Positions 61,581 through 64,000 of a DNA stretch of 64,000 nucleotides are shown one piece after another. Numbering within the stretch: the stretch's first letter is position 1; every line of letters starts with the position of its first letter. A program made the position numbers and the translations under genes. This DNA is from Mucispirillum schaedleri ASF457 (lineage in GTDB: Bacteria; Chrysiogenota; Deferribacteres; Deferribacterales; Mucispirillaceae), in NCBI RefSeq assembly GCF_000487995.2, contig NZ_CP097562.1, positions 2,105,001 to 2,169,000 of the forward strand. The letters are read 5' to 3'. Under the pieces are notes generated by a model. That model did not search any database. It saw nothing but the letters and a program-made list of their open reading frames with translations, and was not told the origin of the DNA.

Positions 61581-63476
61581 ATGACAAAAGATGATAAAAA
61601 AATAGTCCGCAATGTAATTTTATTTTGTATTATATTTTCAGTATTTTTTACAGTTTACAGGGTATCATCACTACTTGATAAAAAGTATGAGGATATTTCC
61701 CCGCAGGATAATAATACTACTGCTGCACCACCTTTTACAAGCATTGAAAATAACAGCACTCCAAAAAATTATGATAATATTGCAAAAGCATATGTTTTGC
61801 CAGCAGCTGATATGTCTTTAATGCAGGAAAATAAACAAGCTGCTGATAATAACAGCGGTATAATAAATTCTCTTGCAGATTTAAATAAAAATGATAAATC
61901 TATTGCCAGCCCTTATGATAATCTAGATATTATGCTTTATGAAGCAGCCATTCAAGGTGATTTTGAAAGTGTCCGCAGGTATATTGATATGGGAGCAAAT
62001 ATAAATAGTGTAGACAGCAGCGGAAGCACCATAGTTTATAGGATGAGCCTTTTAAAAAATGTATCTATGGACCAGATGAACTGCTTCAATTATCTTTTGT
62101 TAAAAGGAGCTGATGTAAATAAGGAAAACTATAACGGCTATACTCCATTAACTGCTCATTTTTCATCAAATCTTTTCAATAAGGAATTTTTAGACAGGCT
62201 TATACAAAATAATGTAGAAATCAATAACCCTGATTTTGACGGCGATACTCCGCTTCATTTTGCAGTTATGAATAATAATATAGAAGCTGTAGAATATTTA
62301 TTAGAAAATGGTGCTAATGCCAATGTAAAAAATAAAGATGGCATTACACCTTTACACATTGCAGTAAAAGAAAAAAATTATGATATTACTGCCAGATTAC
62401 TAGATGCAGGAGCAGATAGAAACACAAAAGATATTGACGGCATAAGTGCCTTAGATATTGTTAAAGCCAGTAATGATGTAGATTTATTTAAACTTTTCAG
62501 CATTACTCAGGAAGATATTAAAAAAGATAAACTGCAGGCAGAGCTGCAGCAGGCACTTATTAATAATATATCTAAACCAGCAGTAAAGGCTGTGAAAGAA
62601 AATATAGATAAAGGATTTTATAACAGACCAGTAAAGCAGGATAAGGGTGCATCATCTATTGATGGTAAATTTGTTGGCGAAAATCCAACTCCATTAATAG
62701 CGGCTTTATATTTTGGTTATAATGATATTGCAAAAGCTCTTATAAATATAGGGGCAGATGTAAATAAACCTAATGATTATCCTTTTTATTCTCCATTAAT
62801 GGTAGCAGCAGAAAGCAGTAATAAAGAAATGGTTAATCTGCTGTTAAATAAAGGTGCAGATGTAAATTATCAATCTAAAATGGATGGTATAACTGCATTA
62901 AATGTGACAAATAGTGCAGAAATTGCAGAAATTATATTAAAAGCAAAGGCAGACCCTGATATATCATCAAATGCAGCATGTCGTTCTGCACTGCAAATGG
63001 CTGTTATTAATAATAATTATGATTTGGCAGAAATACTTTTAAAGTATGGAGCAGATGTAAACCATGTAGACTGTAGTGAATATAAACCAGTTATTGCAAA
63101 TGCAATAGATACTGGCAACCCTGCAATAGTCAGACTTCTTTTAAATTATAATGCTGGAGTAAATACTGAAGTAGGCGAAGATTTATCAACCAAAGTGATA
63201 GATTATGCAAAACAGAAAGGAAATAAAATGATTATAGATATGATTAATGAAAAACTGCAGCAGTCAATATCTAAAAAACAGGAAGTTTTAAATAAAGATA
63301 ACTCATCATTACTTATTAAAAACAATGTAAAACAGGAAGATAACATATCAATAAACAGTAAAATTAATGATAATATATCATTTAAAGAAAATATTGAAAC
63401 AAAAATGAACAAAAACGATAACAGCTTATCAAATGAAATAGATAATATTATGGATGATATTGTTAGTGATTTATAG
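61581..63476 (+). CDS. Membrane-anchored ankyrin-repeat protein
   Basis: 631 residues. One N-terminal helix (NVILFCIIFSVFFTVYRVS) suggests a signal anchor. The rest is outside the membrane and holds two blocks of ankyrin repeats. Block one is about residues 120-310 (DGDTPLHFAVMNNNIEAVEYLLENGANANVKNKDG and neighbours). Block two is about 355-560 (TPLIAALYFGYNDIAKALINIGADVN; SALQMAVINNNYDLAEILLKYGADVN). A non-repetitive helical linker lies between them, and the tail is rich in N, K and S. It probably binds proteins in the periplasm; the partner is unknown. GGAG precedes the ATG. Confidence 0.88.
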   Translation: MTKDDKKIVRNVILFCIIFSVFFTVYRVSSLLDKKYEDISPQDNNTTAAPPFTSIENNSTPKNYDNIAKAYVLPAADMSLMQENKQAADNNSGIINSLADLNKNDKSIASPYDNLDIMLYEAAIQGDFESVRRYIDMGANINSVDSSGSTIVYRMSLLKNVSMDQMNCFNYLLLKGADVNKENYNGYTPLTAHFSSNLFNKEFLDRLIQNNVEINNPDFDGDTPLHFAVMNNNIEAVEYLLENGANANVKNKDGITPLHIAVKEKNYDITARLLDAGADRNTKDIDGISALDIVKASNDVDLFKLFSITQEDIKKDKLQAELQQALINNISKPAVKAVKENIDKGFYNRPVKQDKGASSIDGKFVGENPTPLIAALYFGYNDIAKALINIGADVNKPNDYPFYSPLMVAAESSNKEMVNLLLNKGADVNYQSKMDGITALNVTNSAEIAEIILKAKADPDISSNAACRSALQMAVINNNYDLAEILLKYGADVNHVDCSEYKPVIANAIDTGNPAIVRLLLNYNAGVNTEVGEDLSTKVIDYAKQKGNKMIIDMINEKLQQSISKKQEVLNKDNSSLLIKNNVKQEDNISINSKINDNISFKENIETKMNKNDNSLSNEIDNIMDDIVSDL

Positions 63477-63560
63477 TATTTTTGCTAAATCATTTTAGCA
63501 GTATATGTTGCACTTTATATATTTATGTGCTACAAGTTTTTTAAATCATAAGGAGGATTT

Positions 63561-64000
63561 ATGGAAAATTCATCAGTTTTAGATAACAGTAATAATGGAA
63601 GTTCTTTTAAAGAAAAAAAGCCAAAAAGAAAGCTTAATAAAAAAGTTCTTATTATATGCTCATTAATTACTTTTTTAATTATTTTGGCAGCAGTATATTT
63701 TATTATAAGTAATAGATATACAAAAATGGTAGAAAATTACATTAATGAAGAATTAAGCTATATTGCTCAAGATTATGGTAATAGATTTAATTATAAGCCA
63801 TTTAAATGCAGTGGATTTAAGGAAGTAAAATGCAGCACTGATTTTATTGAGTTGTATGAAGAACCATATAAGTTTTCAGTAAAAAATATATCATTTACAG
63901 CAGCACCATCAGTAACTGATGTAAGGACAGTATCATCTGGCAATATTGAAATCCGTTCTGCTTATACAAAAGATGATTTAGAATCTAATAATGCTTTTAT
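63561..64000 (+). CDS. Membrane-anchored protein of unknown function, 3' part missing
   Basis: Starts ATG 63561 with AGGAGGA 5 bp before it and runs past the right edge; 146 residues are visible. A polar, lysine-rich lead (SSFKEKKPKRKLNKK) is followed by one helix (VLIICSLITFLIILAAVYFII) and then a soluble region with three cysteines (KPFKCSGFKEVKCSTDF). I recognise no family. It follows the ankyrin gene by 84 bp in the same direction and may share its transcript. Confidence 0.7.
   Translation, partial: MENSSVLDNSNNGSSFKEKKPKRKLNKKVLIICSLITFLIILAAVYFIISNRYTKMVENYINEELSYIAQDYGNRFNYKPFKCSGFKEVKCSTDFIELYEEPYKFSVKNISFTAAPSVTDVRTVSSGNIEIRSAYTKDDLESNNAF

Overview
The window is AT-rich DNA from a Gram-negative anaerobe. 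Evidence for this includes a TolC-type outer-membrane protein, several lipoproteins, a membrane-anchored NapC/NirT-like multihaem cytochrome c, and a futalosine-pathway (menaquinone) nucleosidase. The gene mix and low GC content would fit a Deferribacterota gut bacterium such as Mucispirillum. That placement is an inference from gene content, not a database result.

Layout. 1-2.0 kb: an incomplete DUF255 thioredoxin-domain gene and an NhaC-type antiporter. 2.0-10.5 kb: a segment bounded by two direct copies of one 1,094-bp insertion sequence. It carries an HPt protein, a YfbR-like nucleotidase, a TlpA-like lipoprotein, a CBS-containing pyrophosphatase, a truncated DUF1524 (GmrSD-type) gene and a Fic protein. 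The outer ends of the two IS copies are flanked by a matching ~26-bp repeat, as expected for a composite transposon or a translocated unit. 10.5-11.7 kb: an IS30 element with a nonsense-mutated transposase. 11.7-19.9 kb: mostly housekeeping genes (thioesterase, UbiB/AarF kinase with a phasin-like partner, S20, a GGGtGRT gene pair, M29 peptidase), plus a yybP-ykoY-type (Mn2+) riboswitch in front of a Na+/Ca2+-exchanger-family gene. 20-31 kb: IS copy 3, an unknown exported protein, a TetR regulator, enolase, a radical SAM protein, an MnmD-like methyltransferase, an IS3 element and two MATE transporters. 31-35 kb: transketolase, rlmB, rlmH and dksA-like genes in one direction. 35-41 kb: paired metallophosphoesterases and three tandem substrate-binding lipoproteins. 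41-46.6 kb: a long repeat-filled spacer, a YihY-cNMP fusion, futalosine hydrolase, a degenerate transglycosylase-like protein, an M20 peptidase and tRNA-Leu(GAG).

46.7-57.5 kb is a defence island read leftward: hsdR (split by IS copy 5), hsdM, hsdS, then a tightly packed three-gene cassette (DUF262 protein, ABC-type AAA ATPase, PLD-like protein), ended by IS copy 4. With hsdR broken, restriction by the type I system should be lost while methylation could persist. The three-gene cassette is intact and is the best candidate for an undescribed system. 57.7-64 kb: a secreted or anchored thermonuclease, TolC, the multihaem cytochrome, an ankyrin-repeat protein and the start of an unknown membrane protein.

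Two repeat families shape the intergenic DNA. One is the 1,094-bp IS (five copies, ~26-bp target duplications, a hairpin over its own start site). The other is a ~120-bp palindromic MITE-like unit with arms resembling GTCATTTTGAGCC...GGCGAAGTATCT, which sits in most larger spacers and is expanded into a 336-bp tandem duplication near 41.1-41.8 kb.
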